A stretch of 64,000 nucleotides of DNA, taken from the NCBI RefSeq assembly GCF_032854445.1, contig NC_088297.1, positions 23,509,127 through 23,573,126 of the forward strand, given 5' to 3'. Positions 46,955-58,984 of the stretch are shown one piece after another. The position numbers and the translations under genes were made by a program. This stretch comes from Liolophura sinensis. Its lineage: Eukaryota; Mollusca; Polyplacophora; Chitonida; Chitonidae. The notes beneath the pieces are model-generated. The model was not told where the DNA came from. It worked only from the letters and a program-made list of their open reading frames with translations, and did not search any database. The stretch's first letter is position 1, and each line of letters begins with the position of its first letter.

Positions 46955-47545
46955 TGTGGAGTCAGCCCCTATGGCTTTGTGTAGTCAGTAATTCATCGTT
47001 CGTGACCTATGCAGTCACTAAGCCATCGTTCGTGACATATGCAATCACTAAACCAGCGCCAGTGACGTATGCAGTCAGTCAGTCATCAGGTGCTCGTGAC
47101 GTAACCAGACATCATGCGCCCGTGATGTATGCAGACATGAGGCGCTTGTGATGTATGCAATCATCAGGGGCGAGTGATGTATGCAGGCGCTCATGTTTTA
47201 TGCAGACATCAGGTGCTCGTGAGGTATGCAGCCAGTCATCAGGTGCTCATGACGTACAGTCAGTCATTGGGCGCTCGTGAAGTGTGCAGTCAACCAGCAA
47301 GCGCTCGTGACGTATGTAGACAACCACTAAGCGCTCGTGACGTATGCAGTCAGTCATCGTGCGCTCATGACGTGTGCAGACATCAGGTGCTCATGACGTA
47401 CAGTCAGTCATTGGGCGCTCGTGAAGTGTGCAGTCAACCACCAAGCGCTCGTGACGTATGCAATCAACCACCAAGCGCTCGTAACGTATGTAGTCAACTA
47501 CCAAGCGCTCGTGACGTATACGCTCGTGATGTACAAACTTCCACG
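46955..47545. repeat. 30-bp tandem array with TGACGTA in most units
   Basis: About 19 units of GCGCTCGTGACGTATGCAGT CAACCACCAA. The unit is a multiple of 3, so long frames stay open (SARDVCSQPP-type peptide repeats); these are by-products. Clearly related to the array at 46255. Confidence 0.92.
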
Positions 47546-48009
47546 CAGGGAGCCTCATAAACTTGATGTCTCAGTTTCCACATGCATGTTGCATGTGGGT
47601 GTACTCAATGTGTGAGGCATTCCGTGAATGAAATCTATTGTTCCAGTGAGTCATCGAAAAAATATAACCCAAAGACAGTGGAGGTGCTCGCATCCCTGAC
47701 GATATGCGACACCCTGGACATCAGCAAATTTCCAATTTATGGACAACACGTGTACATGTTGCGTAGGTCCGCTATAACCCATGTAGGAAATGGGAATTTA
47801 CGTCCGCCTAAACAATTGAGTAGCAGTGGAGTCTATTGTTCTTTTCTGGACAACGCCACTGGCTTTTTATAGTTGTATAGTAAAACTAAGACATAGCTCA
47901 CAGGCAATACATCGCAACAGCAGAAAATGATGTGGTTTCATAAAAGTTAGCTACAGCGGATTTATATATTAGGCGGGAAATGTAAAGCGATCGCGTCCAT
48001 TAATGGTTA
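47546..48009. other. Unassigned stretch
   Basis: A 96-codon frame (47582-47872) shows no family resemblance. Nothing else recognised. Confidence 0.4.
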
Positions 48010-48170
48010 CATAATGCATTTATTTGTATATTTATTGCATTAGTGTTTTACGCTGTACCTAAGAATATTTCAGTCATACGAGACAACGGCGGCCAGCATT
48101 ATGGTAGGAAGAAACCGGACAGAGCCAGGGGAAACACATGACCATCCACAGGTTGTTGCAAGGCCTTTCT
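48010..48170 (-). repeat. SINE (family 2)
   Basis: TTATTGCATTAGTGTTTTAC GCTGTACCTAAGAATATTTC AGTCATACGA, then GGCGGCCAGCATTATGGTAG GAAGAAACCGG and CATGACCATCCACAGGTTGT T. Minus-oriented. Confidence 0.7.
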
Positions 48171-48846
48171 TTGTTTAGAATAAAAATAACGCTCAAAATA
48201 ATCCCGATGTAACAGAGAATATACACAACATAAAAATTGATCAGAGACTACGACTAACCTAATCATGTGCTAAAACAATATCATGGTCTAAAAATTGCAC
48301 ATGCCTTTTAATTTCTAATATACATTAATTTTATAAATTATTATGTGTAGCAATCCTCATGTGTTCGTGATTTTTTCTTGAAATTTCCCTGAGCTTTTCT
48401 TTGTTTCTTTAAATCACAGTGTATATCATTGAACGACTTAAGACTAGTAAAGGACATAAACAGTGAACTTTGAATGGCTGAGTTAACACTGTCATTGTCA
48501 GAAATTCTCCAAACTGTGGACACGGAGCTCAGAAATGCATAACAGACGTGTTTCGTGACACACATTGAGTGGTTAATTGAGAACTTTTAAAAGGCTCTGT
48601 ATGTTCTAGCTCATAACACAGTTAAAAGAATTTAATGAGTGTGTTTTATTTGATATATTATATCTGAGTGTTATTTTCATAAAATACTTTGTAAAATAGG
48701 GCCAAAAATTGTCATGTACAGATCTGCACATTTCCTGACAAACGTCACATTTGAATACCCTGAAGGTTTTCTGTAATGTATAATAGTCCGCCTGGCCAGA
48801 AACCACTCTTTTCCAGCTGTTGCATGCTATTCATAAGACAGAGTGC
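48171..48846. other. Unassigned stretch left of the LTR element
   Basis: AT-rich with no supported exon or repeat. Confidence 0.4.
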
Positions 48847-48850
48847 ATAT

Positions 48851-50890
48851 TGTAGCGATTTGTTGTTATATATATATATCTTCTTAACGATACAGATATC
48901 CCAGTTCCAAATCACACCATTTACTACAGGGGAAAGCACAATATTGGTAGCGTGAATCACCCAGTGTCGAACTCTGGAACAATATCTGTATACTGCTGGA
49001 GACGTTCGCTACTATGGATTCTTTTGAATGTCAGCTCGGTCAGTCCGTGTCATTCAGTAGTATGTTTGGGAAAACCACTAGTTAGCTCTGAACTTCGAAT
49101 AACCAAGAAAAGTCCGATTTTTAAGTTTCAACAAACAGCAGCAACAGTTTTATTAAAATAGAGTGACAGGAGTATGTTGATATATATATAGGTAAAAGTG
49201 CCAGTACTGTGTACAAGCACAACATCTGTACTTCAGATAACTGTGTTAGGGATATCTCAGGGAGGTATTAAACCTAGTACTGCTGTGATAGTGGTATGTC
49301 CTACTGGTGTCATATAGACAATATGTCAGCCATGTGTGGGGACATTGTCCGTAAACAATACTTTCAGGTCTTCTCTGGGAGTAACAGTTCCAGAATTGGT
49401 CCAGTAATAACTTGGGAAAACGAGTTTCAAATTCTGGGACTCGGTGTCTCACTGTGCCGAAACTGGGAATCCCAGTCCCACGATTGCTCAGGGGCACTTA
49501 TGCACAAATTCTCCCAGTATAAATGTTTCAGCTCATACTTGGGAATTATAAAATTTTGGTCCAGAAAATTCCAGTGACAAACTATTGAGATATACTGTCT
49601 CAATCATGGTTGGGAATATCAGTCTCACAGCCTGGGAAAGTCAGTCCCACAGCCTGGGAACACTTGTGTCACAATTTAGAACTAGCAGTCCCACTGTCTC
49701 TAGGTATGCTCTAAAGCTGAAATCCCACTTCAGTGCTGACAACTTATCTAGCTACCACTTTACACTGCTTATATACATGTAAAATACCTGCCTTAGAAAG
49801 CTAACTAGGTGGAAATTTAGATGTTAACACGACGGTGGTCCGAGATCATCTGGGACTAAAAGTGGGAATTTGCCCGGTATTTATAGTCTCCGCTCATAAA
49901 TATTCATGAGTACCAAGGATGGTACTCAGAGCACTGATTGGCTAATACCAAAGTAACAACATCTGTGTATAGAAATACTATACATGTACATGCGTATCTA
50001 ATGTCATGGCACATTTTTCTTTCTTTTTCTTAATAATGGAAAGATGAACAATAACTTGTAGGTAGAAAGGAGATGAGCCTGTGGAGTGAAACTATTTACT
50101 TTCGCAAATACAAGTTAATGCCCCTTTTGAAACTCTTCAATATGAGTTTAACACTAAAGGATGTCGTAAAGTAGACAACCTCGTCTAGCGGCAGTTCACC
50201 GTGAACGACGATCGTGCGCGGCGAAGCAACAACAACAACCACAAAAAAATGATTTAGTGTCTTAAACTTGGTATAAAGGACGTTTTATGCCAAAATCATG
50301 CCACAGTCAGTGAGTACTAATGTTGTTTTAACTGGAAAGATGCCGTACGTGGTTTGTTACAGCAAGAATATGTCCAAAAGTAATGGAAACTCTACTCGAA
50401 TTTGTCACTTCAAAATATTAACAATGGCGGATGTTTCGCCAAACTTAAGGTCGCTACAAAAAATGTTGTTAGCAACCTAGCCAAACAATATCCGATCACC
50501 AAGCTTGGAGAGAAACTCCTTCAACATGTCAGTGTATTATACGTGAAATATGGTGTTCTAATTAAGTCATCAAATGTTAAAATTCTTACGTTGGAAGGGA
50601 CAGGGGTCCACGGAAACTGTGTCCTTCAAAAGTTATATTAAGGCGCCAAAAACAACTTGCTCTCATGAGTCCACAAAATATCCTGTCTCTATACGTTACA
50701 AAAAAAACATATATATATTTCAAAATATTCCACAAAAATTCTAATTTAATTTGAGGATATGTCTAACCCATAAAAATTTACATTTTACTGGTAAAACCTG
50801 TGTCTACGTTATGGACAAGGCAGAAAATTAACCCCTAACCTCCCATGCAATTATATGAAATAATATACTGTCTCTAGCAAAATCGCCACA
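48851..50890 (-). repeat. LTR (3' side of the minus-strand element)
   Basis: 2040-bp long terminal repeat, uninterrupted. Short frames inside it recur in the other LTR and are not genes. The middle part (49380-49860) is rich in TGGGA/TCCCA motifs. Confidence 0.93.
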
Positions 50891-50902
50891 TCACCCCCTC
50901 CT
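50891..50902 (-). other. Polypurine tract of the LTR element
   Basis: AGGAGGGGGTGA on the minus strand, directly before the LTR: the expected position and composition of the plus-strand primer. Confidence 0.75.
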
Positions 50903-51284
50903 ACAAATAATGCTCGTCCCGAGCACTGCAGTACTAGAGACAAAATACATCATGGAAAGGACATCGCACATGGTAACAGGTGAGTTATTATCACCTGTCA
51001 AAAATACTGTATCAGTATCATAATCATAAACCATATGTATATAATTGTGGAACAAGATACATTAGTACTGAAACTCACAATTATCAGTTCTAGATAAACT
51101 GTATCTCAACAGTCCTTGGTAACCTGAAATGTTCAAATAATGTTCATAGTTCATGTATCTGTCCTGACTAGACCCTTGTCTCTATATACAAGCATGGGTA
51201 TGGATTATGTAACTACAATTCTAAACTTTAATATGAATAGGGTAAGAACTAATAATGAAATTTCGATTTTGTGTCCTAAAATGT

Positions 51285-54200
51285 TCACTCTTCAAGGATT
51301 CTTCTGTTCCCACACAGCACGCAGCGGAATGCCACCGGCGACTTGATAATCTCCTCCTTGACCGTGGTCACCTTACCTCCCTCATAGGTGGTGGTTTTCA
51401 GATGGTGTACATGGGCGTAATGCGGTTCTCCCTCCTCCCTTGGGGTGGTGATCGTTGATATTGGTGTTCCTGCTGGCTCATTTGTGAGGTCACACTTAAT
51501 CTGTCTCAACAGTCCACGGTTTATAAGTGATCCCTCATACAGTTTCAGTCGATCATAGTGGACCAGTTTCTTCTTAGCTCTGGGGTGTTGTTGGACCTGG
51601 TATACTGTATCATCAAGTTTACCAATAATCTGATATGGTCCAGTCCAACGACATGCCAACTTTGGAGATAGCTTTTTTGTGACGTGCACTATCGTACAGC
51701 CAAACAGCATCGCCTATTTTAAATGTCTTCCCTTTATTGCCGACGTTATAATTCCGCTTCTGACGCTCAACACTTTTCCGTTGAACCTGTCGAGCCCTTT
51801 CATGTGCGATTTCCATGCGCTCACGCAGTTCAACAGCATAGTCTGTTCCCTCTATTGCTGGCATCTGTGTTGGTCTGCCTGTGATCAAATCTAGAGGTAA
51901 GTTTATTTCTCGTCCTAACATCATCATAGTTGGAGATTGCTGTGTTACGTCATGAAGTGATGATCTGTAAGACATCAGTGCAAAAGGTAGTTGCTCGTCC
52001 CAGTTACGTTGGTCCTTGTCTATCATCATAGCCAGTCGATCTTCTAAGGTTCGATTAAAACGTTCAACCATTCCGTTGGATTGAGGATGGTATGGTGTAG
52101 TACTGGTCTTCTGTATTCCAAGTAGATGACATACCTCTTGAACTATACTGGATTGAAAATTTTGTCCCTAAGTCTGTATGTATTTGTTCAGGTACACCAA
52201 ATCTACAAATAAATTCCTTCACTAGTTTATCTGCAATAGTTTCAGCTTCCTGGTTTCTAATTGCATAGGCCTCTACCCATTTGGTGAAGTAATCCTGTAT
52301 TACTAGTATATACTGATTTCCTTTCTTGGTCTTTGGTAATGGACCCAGTACATCCATTGCTACTCGCTCCATTGGAACTCCAACTATATACTGTCTCAAG
52401 TTTGCCTTTGATTTCCCTCCTGAAGATTTCCTCGAATTACATTTGTCGCATTGTTTGCACCACAGTCGAATATCTTTACTCCAGCCATACCAATGATATC
52501 GTTGTCTTACTTTAGGGATAGTTTTTCCACAGCCTAAAAGACCTGCTGTTTTAGAAGCATGTAATTCATGGAAAACTTCTTTTCTCAGTTCCGCTGGAAG
52601 AACTATCTGGTAGTGCCAGTTTAGTCCATCTTCTGTTTCCCACCTGCGATGTAGAACTCCACTGATTAGTACTAGCCTGTCCCATTGTGCCCAATAATAC
52701 TTGGTTGTTCTACTTTGATCAGAGACTGTTGTCCAATTAGGTTGTTCTTGATTTTCTTCTTTCGCTTTTATTATCCATTTCAGATTACTGTCGCTTCGCT
52801 GCAGAGTAGCAAGATTTTCATTTGACCACCTGTTCTCTGCTGATGTCCGATTCGTTGTCTGCAAAGATGTGGGTAATTCTACCTCGATGGGTTCTCTGTT
52901 GGATTTCAGTTTACTTTGTTTTCGTGTTATTACTGCTGTTACATGGGTGCGCTTTGGACGGGCCTTATACCGCCTTTGTTTCTGCTGCTTGTACGTCCAA
53001 TTCTTTGGAATCCATTTAATCTTTGTTACCACAGTTCCAACTGCCCCGGAATGCTCTGTTTGAACTTCAACATCTACTGGAGTAGCTGCTGACCCTGAAA
53101 CTTGTTCAACAACATTCACAGATGCAACTGGGTATCCATGCTTATCACACCAGTTACATGGAATTCTGGATAAAGCATCAGCATTACCATGACGGTTACC
53201 AGGACGATGAACGATTTCAAAGTCATAGGTGCTGAGTAACCCCAACCATCTAGCCAACTGTCCTTCTGGTTCCTTGAAATTCATCATCCAACGTAATGCA
53301 CTGTGATCTGTTCTGACTGTAAAATGACGACCATACAAGTAGTGTTGGAAATATTTCACAAAAGTAACAACAGCTAAAAATTCTCGACGGGTGACACAAT
53401 AATTCCTCTCTGACTTGCTTAGCGCTCTGCTGGCATATGCAATAACTTTTTCTTGGTCATCTTGTATTTGGGATATCACTGCACCTATCCCAAAATTACT
53501 AGCGTCTGTATCAAGTATAAAGTCTCCGTGAGAACTGGAAATGCGAGTATGGGTGCACTGCACAACTTTTGTTGTAAAACCCGAAATGAAGTTTCACAGC
53601 CTTCAGACCAAATAAATTCTTTATTATTTTCTGTTAATTTGTGGAGTGGTTTGGAAATGGTCGCAAAATTTTGGATGAAACGTCTGTAGTAGGAGGCTAG
53701 ACCCAAGAAACTCCTGACTTCAGTAACTGTAGTTGGTGTGGGCCAATCCTTTATTGCTTGAACTTTCTGTGGTTCTGTGGAAACACCCTTAGCAGAAATG
53801 ATATGACCCAAATAATTTACTTCATCTTGAAACAGGTGACACTTCTTTGGTTTAAGTTTGAGTCCCGCCTCTTTGAGACGTTGGAACACCTTCCGTAGAT
53901 TGGTGATAGCTTCATCAAAAGTTTTACCAAATACAATGATGTCATCAATATAGATCAGACATATTTCCCATTGATACCCTGCCAGTACCAGTTCCATCAG
54001 ACGTTCGAACGTGGATGGTCCATTGCATAAACCAAACGGCATAACTTTAAACTGCCATAACCCACTTCTAGTTATAAATGCTGTTTTCAGTTTAGCCTCA
54101 TCGTCTAACTCAACCTGCCAGTATCCACTTGCAAGATCAAGCGTAGAGAAACATGTGGCTCCGTGTAATGAATCTAATGAATCATCAATTCTGGGTAAAA

Positions 54201-55407
54201 GATAAGCATCCTTCACTGTTACTTGGTTAAGGCGTCGAAAGTCAATACAGAAACGCAAAGTCCCATCTTTCTTGGTGACAAGAACAATTGGTGATGCCCA
54301 AGGACTGGAGGATCTTTCAATTATTCCTCTTTCCAGCATGTCCTGTATCTGTTTATCTGCTTCATCTTGTTTCTGCATTGGCAGTCTACGAGCTGGTTGA
54401 CGTAAAGGTAATGCCTCTCCTGTATTAATACTGTGTTTGATTCCCTTTGCTCTACCCAAATCTGCATCAGACTTAGCAAAGATGTCTGCATAGGCCAGGA
54501 GTAGTGACTTCACTTTCATCTTGTCTTCAAGCTTCATATGTTTTGTACTTCCCTCGAACAAGTTTGTCACATGTTCAGGAATGTCTTCAGTGCTATTATC
54601 GTTTACATGTATGGTGTGTACAGTATGTATTTCTTCATCACTCAAGTTCTCTTGAGTTAATACCTGGTTAATGTTTATCACTGGACTCAGTTCGGCTATT
54701 GTTGTACCTTTGTATATAGTTTCCATTTCCACGCCCAAATTTATAATTGACACTGGAATTTTCTCTGTCTCAGTGTCCACTAATGTCCTCCCAACTAATA
54801 AATTTGTTTTCTTGGAAATTTTCTGTAGCGGTTCACATATTGCCCATTTTCCCACTAACTTCTGATCCTTGAATGGTTTTGTGGAAATGACAATCTGTTG
54901 ACCAGGAGAAACAGTAACAGTTTTATCAATAACCAGCCAACAACAACTAGTTACATCTGACAACCTAGAGCATAAAAGCTGCTGTCCTTCACAGGTAATG
55001 CACCTCCTTCTCGGGTGAATTTCACAATCAAATTTAGTCAAAAAGTTCATCCCTATTATTCCCTCACACATGACATCAGCAATGATAACATCTATGTATG
55101 TGGGACTGGATAAAATCCTAATATCTAGTTGACACATCCCGAGCACCTTCAGTGGCTTATGATCTGCACCTTGTAATCTCAGGTCAGTGGGTACCAATTT
55201 CGGTCGTTCTATCTCCGGAATACTGCTATAGACTTGACTCGAAATTATTGTGACACAAGAACCGGTGTCCACAAGAAATGAAACCATGTTACTCCCTATA
55301 GATCCAGTAACAAACATCCCACTACCTAGATTCTCCATCCCTATCTCAAGTACCAGTTCTGAACTTGAAGACTTCGGATGATCCACAGATTTCATAGTGA
55401 TGTTCAA
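51285..55407 (-). CDS. pol: pol region: protease, RT, RNase H, integrase (fossil)
   Basis: In order on the minus strand: aspartic protease with LVDTGSCVTIIS near 55255-55290; reverse transcriptase with FSTLDLASGYWQ near 54130 and YIDDI near 53940; RNase H with TDASNFGIGAVISQ near 53490; integrase with an HHCC-type region near 52450-52560, MDVLGPLP near 52340, and a GPY/F-like WTGPYQII near 51620. RT then RNase H then integrase is the Ty3/Gypsy order. The region is spread over overlapping frames and is broken. Confidence 0.93.
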
Positions 55408-55432
55408 CCCTGATGACTTCTCTCTGCAAGTA

Positions 55433-56494
55433 CTAAAATTTGTATTGTTTAACTTCTGTGAAGTTGATATCTGTTGTTGGGGCAGCCTGGAATTTACAAC
55501 CGGTCCTCGCCCCTCTGGGTCGGTTGTCCCCCTTTCCCGAGAAGTGTTGACGTTTCCCTTTGTTCAGAGGACATTCACGTCGGTAATGTCCATATCGGTG
55601 ACACTGGAACCATTCAACATCTCTCTTTGGCGATGACGGTTTTTCCCAAGACCGGTCATTATTGACAGACTTCTGTTTACATGACATCTCCTTGATTAAT
55701 TTCTCCAAGGCTGAAATTCTCTTTCCCAAGTCGGTATTATCTGCACTTGGTACCGCTGTAATTTCTCTCACATGTCGTCTACGTGGAATCTCGTCTCTGC
55801 GCTGAGCTTCTATCTTCCAGTATCCTTCAATCTCCAGAGCCAAAGTAATCGCTTGCTGTAAGGTACTGGGCTTTCCTTGCTGTACTAGCATCCTCATTTC
55901 GTAATCTTCAATGGCGTCAATAAAGTGGATCTTGGCAAGCCTTTCCTGGTGACAAGACGACATCCCTGGGTAAGCTAATGTTGACAGCTTCAAAATGGCT
56001 TGACCTACTTCTCGAAGGCCCTCTTTGTCTCTGCGACGTCTACCCCTCAGTTCAGCCAGATACAGTTCAGCTTGATCTCGTCGACCAAAACGGTTTCCCA
56101 GGACTTCTACAAGATAATCAAAGTTCATTTGTTCATCAACAGTAAGTGCGCAGGCCAGTTGTCGAGCAGACCCTTTTAAATGTGTGAAGAGATAATCTGC
56201 TTGTTCTCTCTTCGTCCAACAGTTGACTCGGGAAATGGTATTAAATATTTTCAGGTACTCTTCCCAAGACGTTTCCCCGTTGTAAATTTCTGGTCTTAGT
56301 TGACGACGACTTGTATTTCTAGGCACATAAGCAGCGTCGCCGGATGCATACTCATGTGGAGATGATCTCGGAGCCTCATCATGGTCTCTGGTGTCCTCTC
56401 TCTGTGGTAATCGAAACGAAACTTCTTCATCGCTCCCGTCTGTTTCAACTGTCCTGTCTTCCTCCATTGTGAATAAGTTGCAGGTCCCTGACAA
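55433..56494 (-). CDS. gag: gag region (fossil)
   Basis: Minus-strand frame of 353 codons with a Retrotrans_gag-type core (YNGETSWEEYLKIFNTISRV near 56240, then ADYLFTHLKGSARQLA) and a zinc-knuckle-like HRYGHYRREC near 55580. It precedes pol, as in other Ty3/Gypsy elements. Confidence 0.9.
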   Translation of the reverse strand: MSGTCNLFTMEEDRTVETDGSDEEVSFRLPQREDTRDHDEAPRSSPHEYASGDAAYVPRNTSRRQLRPEIYNGETSWEEYLKIFNTISRVNCWTKREQADYLFTHLKGSARQLACALTVDEQMNFDYLVEVLGNRFGRRDQAELYLAELRGRRRRDKEGLREVGQAILKLSTLAYPGMSSCHQERLAKIHFIDAIEDYEMRMLVQQGKPSTLQQAITLALEIEGYWKIEAQRRDEIPRRRHVREITAVPSADNTDLGKRISALEKLIKEMSCKQKSVNNDRSWEKPSSPKRDVEWFQCHRYGHYRRECPLNKGKRQHFSGKGDNRPRGARTGCKFQAAPTTDINFTEVKQYKF

Positions 56495-56507
56495 CTGAAC
56501 TTCAAAT

Positions 56508-56527
56508 GAATCCCACCGCTGCCACCA
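56508..56527 (-). other. Primer-binding site, tRNA-Leu
   Basis: Minus-strand TGGTGGCAGCGGTGGGATTC starts 3 nt inside the 5' LTR end and is complementary to the 3' end of animal tRNA-Leu including CCA (..GAATCCCACCGCTGCCA-CCA), as I recall that sequence. Confidence 0.8.
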
Positions 56528-57837
56528 AGTTGTAGCGATTTGTTGTTATATATATATATCTTCTTAACGATACAGATATCCCAGTTCCAAATCACACCAT
56601 TTACTACAGGGGAAAGCACAATATTGGTAGCGTGAATCACCCAGTGTCGAACTCTGGAACAATATCTGTATACTGCTGGAGACGTTCGCTACTATGGATT
56701 CTTTTGAATGTCAGCTCGGTCAGTCCGTGTCATTCAGTAGTATGTTTGGGAAAACCACTAGTTAGCTCTGAACTTCGAATAACCAAGAAAAGTCCGATTT
56801 TTAAGTTTCAACAAACAGCAGCAACAGTTTTATTAAAATAGAGTGACAGGAGTATGTTGATATATATATATAGGTAAAAGTGCCAGTACTGTGTACAAGC
56901 ACAACATCTGTACTTCAGATAACTGTGTTAGGGATATCTCAGGGAGGTATTAAACCTAGTACTGCTGTGATAGTGGTATGTCCTACTGGTGTCATATAGA
57001 CAATATGTCAGCCATGTGTGGGGACATTGTCCGTAAACAATACTTTCAGGTCTTCTCTGGGAGTAACAGTTCCAGAATTGGTCCAGTAATAACTTGGGAA
57101 AACGAGTTTCAAATTCTGGGACTCGGTGTCTCACTGTGCCGAAACTGGGAATCCCAGTCCCACGATTGCTCAGGGGCACTTATGCACAAATTCTCCCAGT
57201 ATAAATGTTTCAGCTCATACTTGGGAATTATAAAATTTTGGTCCAGAAAATTCCAGTGACAAACTATTGAGATATACTGTCTCAATCATGGTTGGGAATA
57301 TCAGTCTCACAGCCTGGGAAAGTCAGTCCCACAGCCTGGGAACACTTGTGTCACAATTTAGAACTAGCAGTCCCACTGTCTCTAGGTATGCTCTAAAGCT
57401 GAAATCCCACTTCAGTGCTGACAACTTATCTAGCTACCACTTTACACTGCTTATATACATGTAAAATACCTGCCTTAGAAAGCTAACTAGGTGGAAATTT
57501 AGATGTTAACACGACGGTGGTCCGAGATCATCTGGGACTAAAAGTGGGAATTTGCCCGGTATTTATAGTCTCCGCTCATAAATATTCATGAGTACCAAGG
57601 ATGGTACTCAGAGCACTGATTGACTAATACCAAAGTAACAACATCTGTGGGGTCATTCTACCGTAAGGGTATATTTTAGTCTGGCCAATAGTTCATAATT
57701 TTTGGCTGAAGGAACTGATTGAACTTCATTTCCCTGATTTGTATATATTTACTCATTCATATGCCGCAATGTGCAACATCAAACTCCATATCTAGTGATT
57801 TTTTACAAACTTTCCTTCCGCTTGAGATCAAAACTCT

Positions 57838-58229
57838 GTCAACAACGTTACCGACAAACTTCTACCTGAGAGAATGCCAAACGTCGATAGTGCATATTTA
57901 CATACCCTATGATGTTAATAATTAAGTGTCCTTAGCAAGATATCATATGATAATGTAACCGGGATTTTGGATGGTTTTGATATTTTGACTATTTATACCC
58001 AATTCAGGACCCCAAACCCAATATATGCACCCAGTCAATGCACTCAGAAGGCATACAATGTCAATTCTGACAAAGATGTTTATACAAACAAAGCATTGTA
58101 CGGAGACGCTGTAAATGACACCAGAGCGTTCAATGTGCGCTTATGCATTAGTATTGAATAAGCGTTTTATGTGTGGTAACGTAGTGGACAGCTCTGGTAA
58201 CATAGTTGACACCGGTAACGTTGTTAACA
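57838..58229. repeat. Subterminal motif cluster, left side
   Basis: Motif GGTAACGTAGTTGACA or its inverse at 57838-57852 (inverse), 58175-58190, 58196-58211 and 58214-58229, within 600 bp of the left terminus. Clustered subterminal motifs are typical transposase binding sites; that function is inferred. Confidence 0.8.
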
Positions 58230-58600
58230 AAAGTAACACAGTTTTTCTTACCAAACAGATTTCAACATACAACAGGTTATTGATTTGATTGGTTGTTATT
58301 TTACACCACAACAACAATTTTTCACGGAGTCTCACATGATAGCGACCAGTGTATCTGGAAAGTGGAGTTATGAACCACACGTGATGTGCAATGGACCTTG
58401 TTAAAGTACAACTCCACGTACAGCCACATGCAGAGCAGCGCCAACACATACATGTATATTGCGATTCAGGCCCAAAAATAATTTCAAGCAGAGGAACTTT
58501 GGACACTGAAACTGCGATCTTGTTCATGGTGGGAGTCTTCCAAACATTATAACACCAATTAACATCGAAACGATATAAAAATAGCAGAATTCTACATTGA

Positions 58601-58967
58601 ATGAATGAATGCTTAGGGTTAACGGCGTACTGGTACCAACAATATTTCAGTCACATGACGACGAGGAGTCATTAGGGTATGTGCACATGTTATGTACCTC
58701 CTTGTTGCAGGGCAGATTTCCACCGCTCTTTTATAAGGTACTGTGTCACCGAGATGACTTGCCAAAGGCACCCAACAAACCCTCTCATCCAAACCATTAT
58801 ACTGGTAAGGCCAACCAGTCGTTTCACTATCCCCTAAATGCCGGGCGTTTGGCAAAGAAGCTGCAACTACCTCTTTTAAGGTCTTAGGTGTGACCTGACA
58901 GAGGTTTGATCCTGGATCTCCCGGACCTGAAGCGAGCGCCTTTACCAACTGAGCTATCGGGGTTGGT
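58601..58967 (-). repeat. tRNA-derived SINE (family 1) inside the DNA transposon
   Basis: Minus-oriented. Its head, in reverse, is ACCAACCCCGATAGCTCAGT TGGTAAAGGCGC (box A) with a box-B-like GGATCAAACCTCT, and its tail is CATTCATTCAT. Target-site duplications AATTCTACATTGA (58588-58600) and AATTCCGCATTGA (58968-58980) differ at two positions. Same family as 6584-6942. It lies just past the transposase stop, in its 3'UTR. Confidence 0.88.
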
Positions 58968-58984
58968 AATTCCGCATTGAGGTT

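Noticed and set aside
46955-47560. Peptide-repeat protein (ARDVCSQPPS-type)
   Set aside because: The 30-bp unit is a multiple of 3, so frames stay open by chance; no conserved flanking exon.
49246-49577. Small frames present twice (also 56928-57259)
   Set aside because: They recur only because they lie in the two LTR copies.
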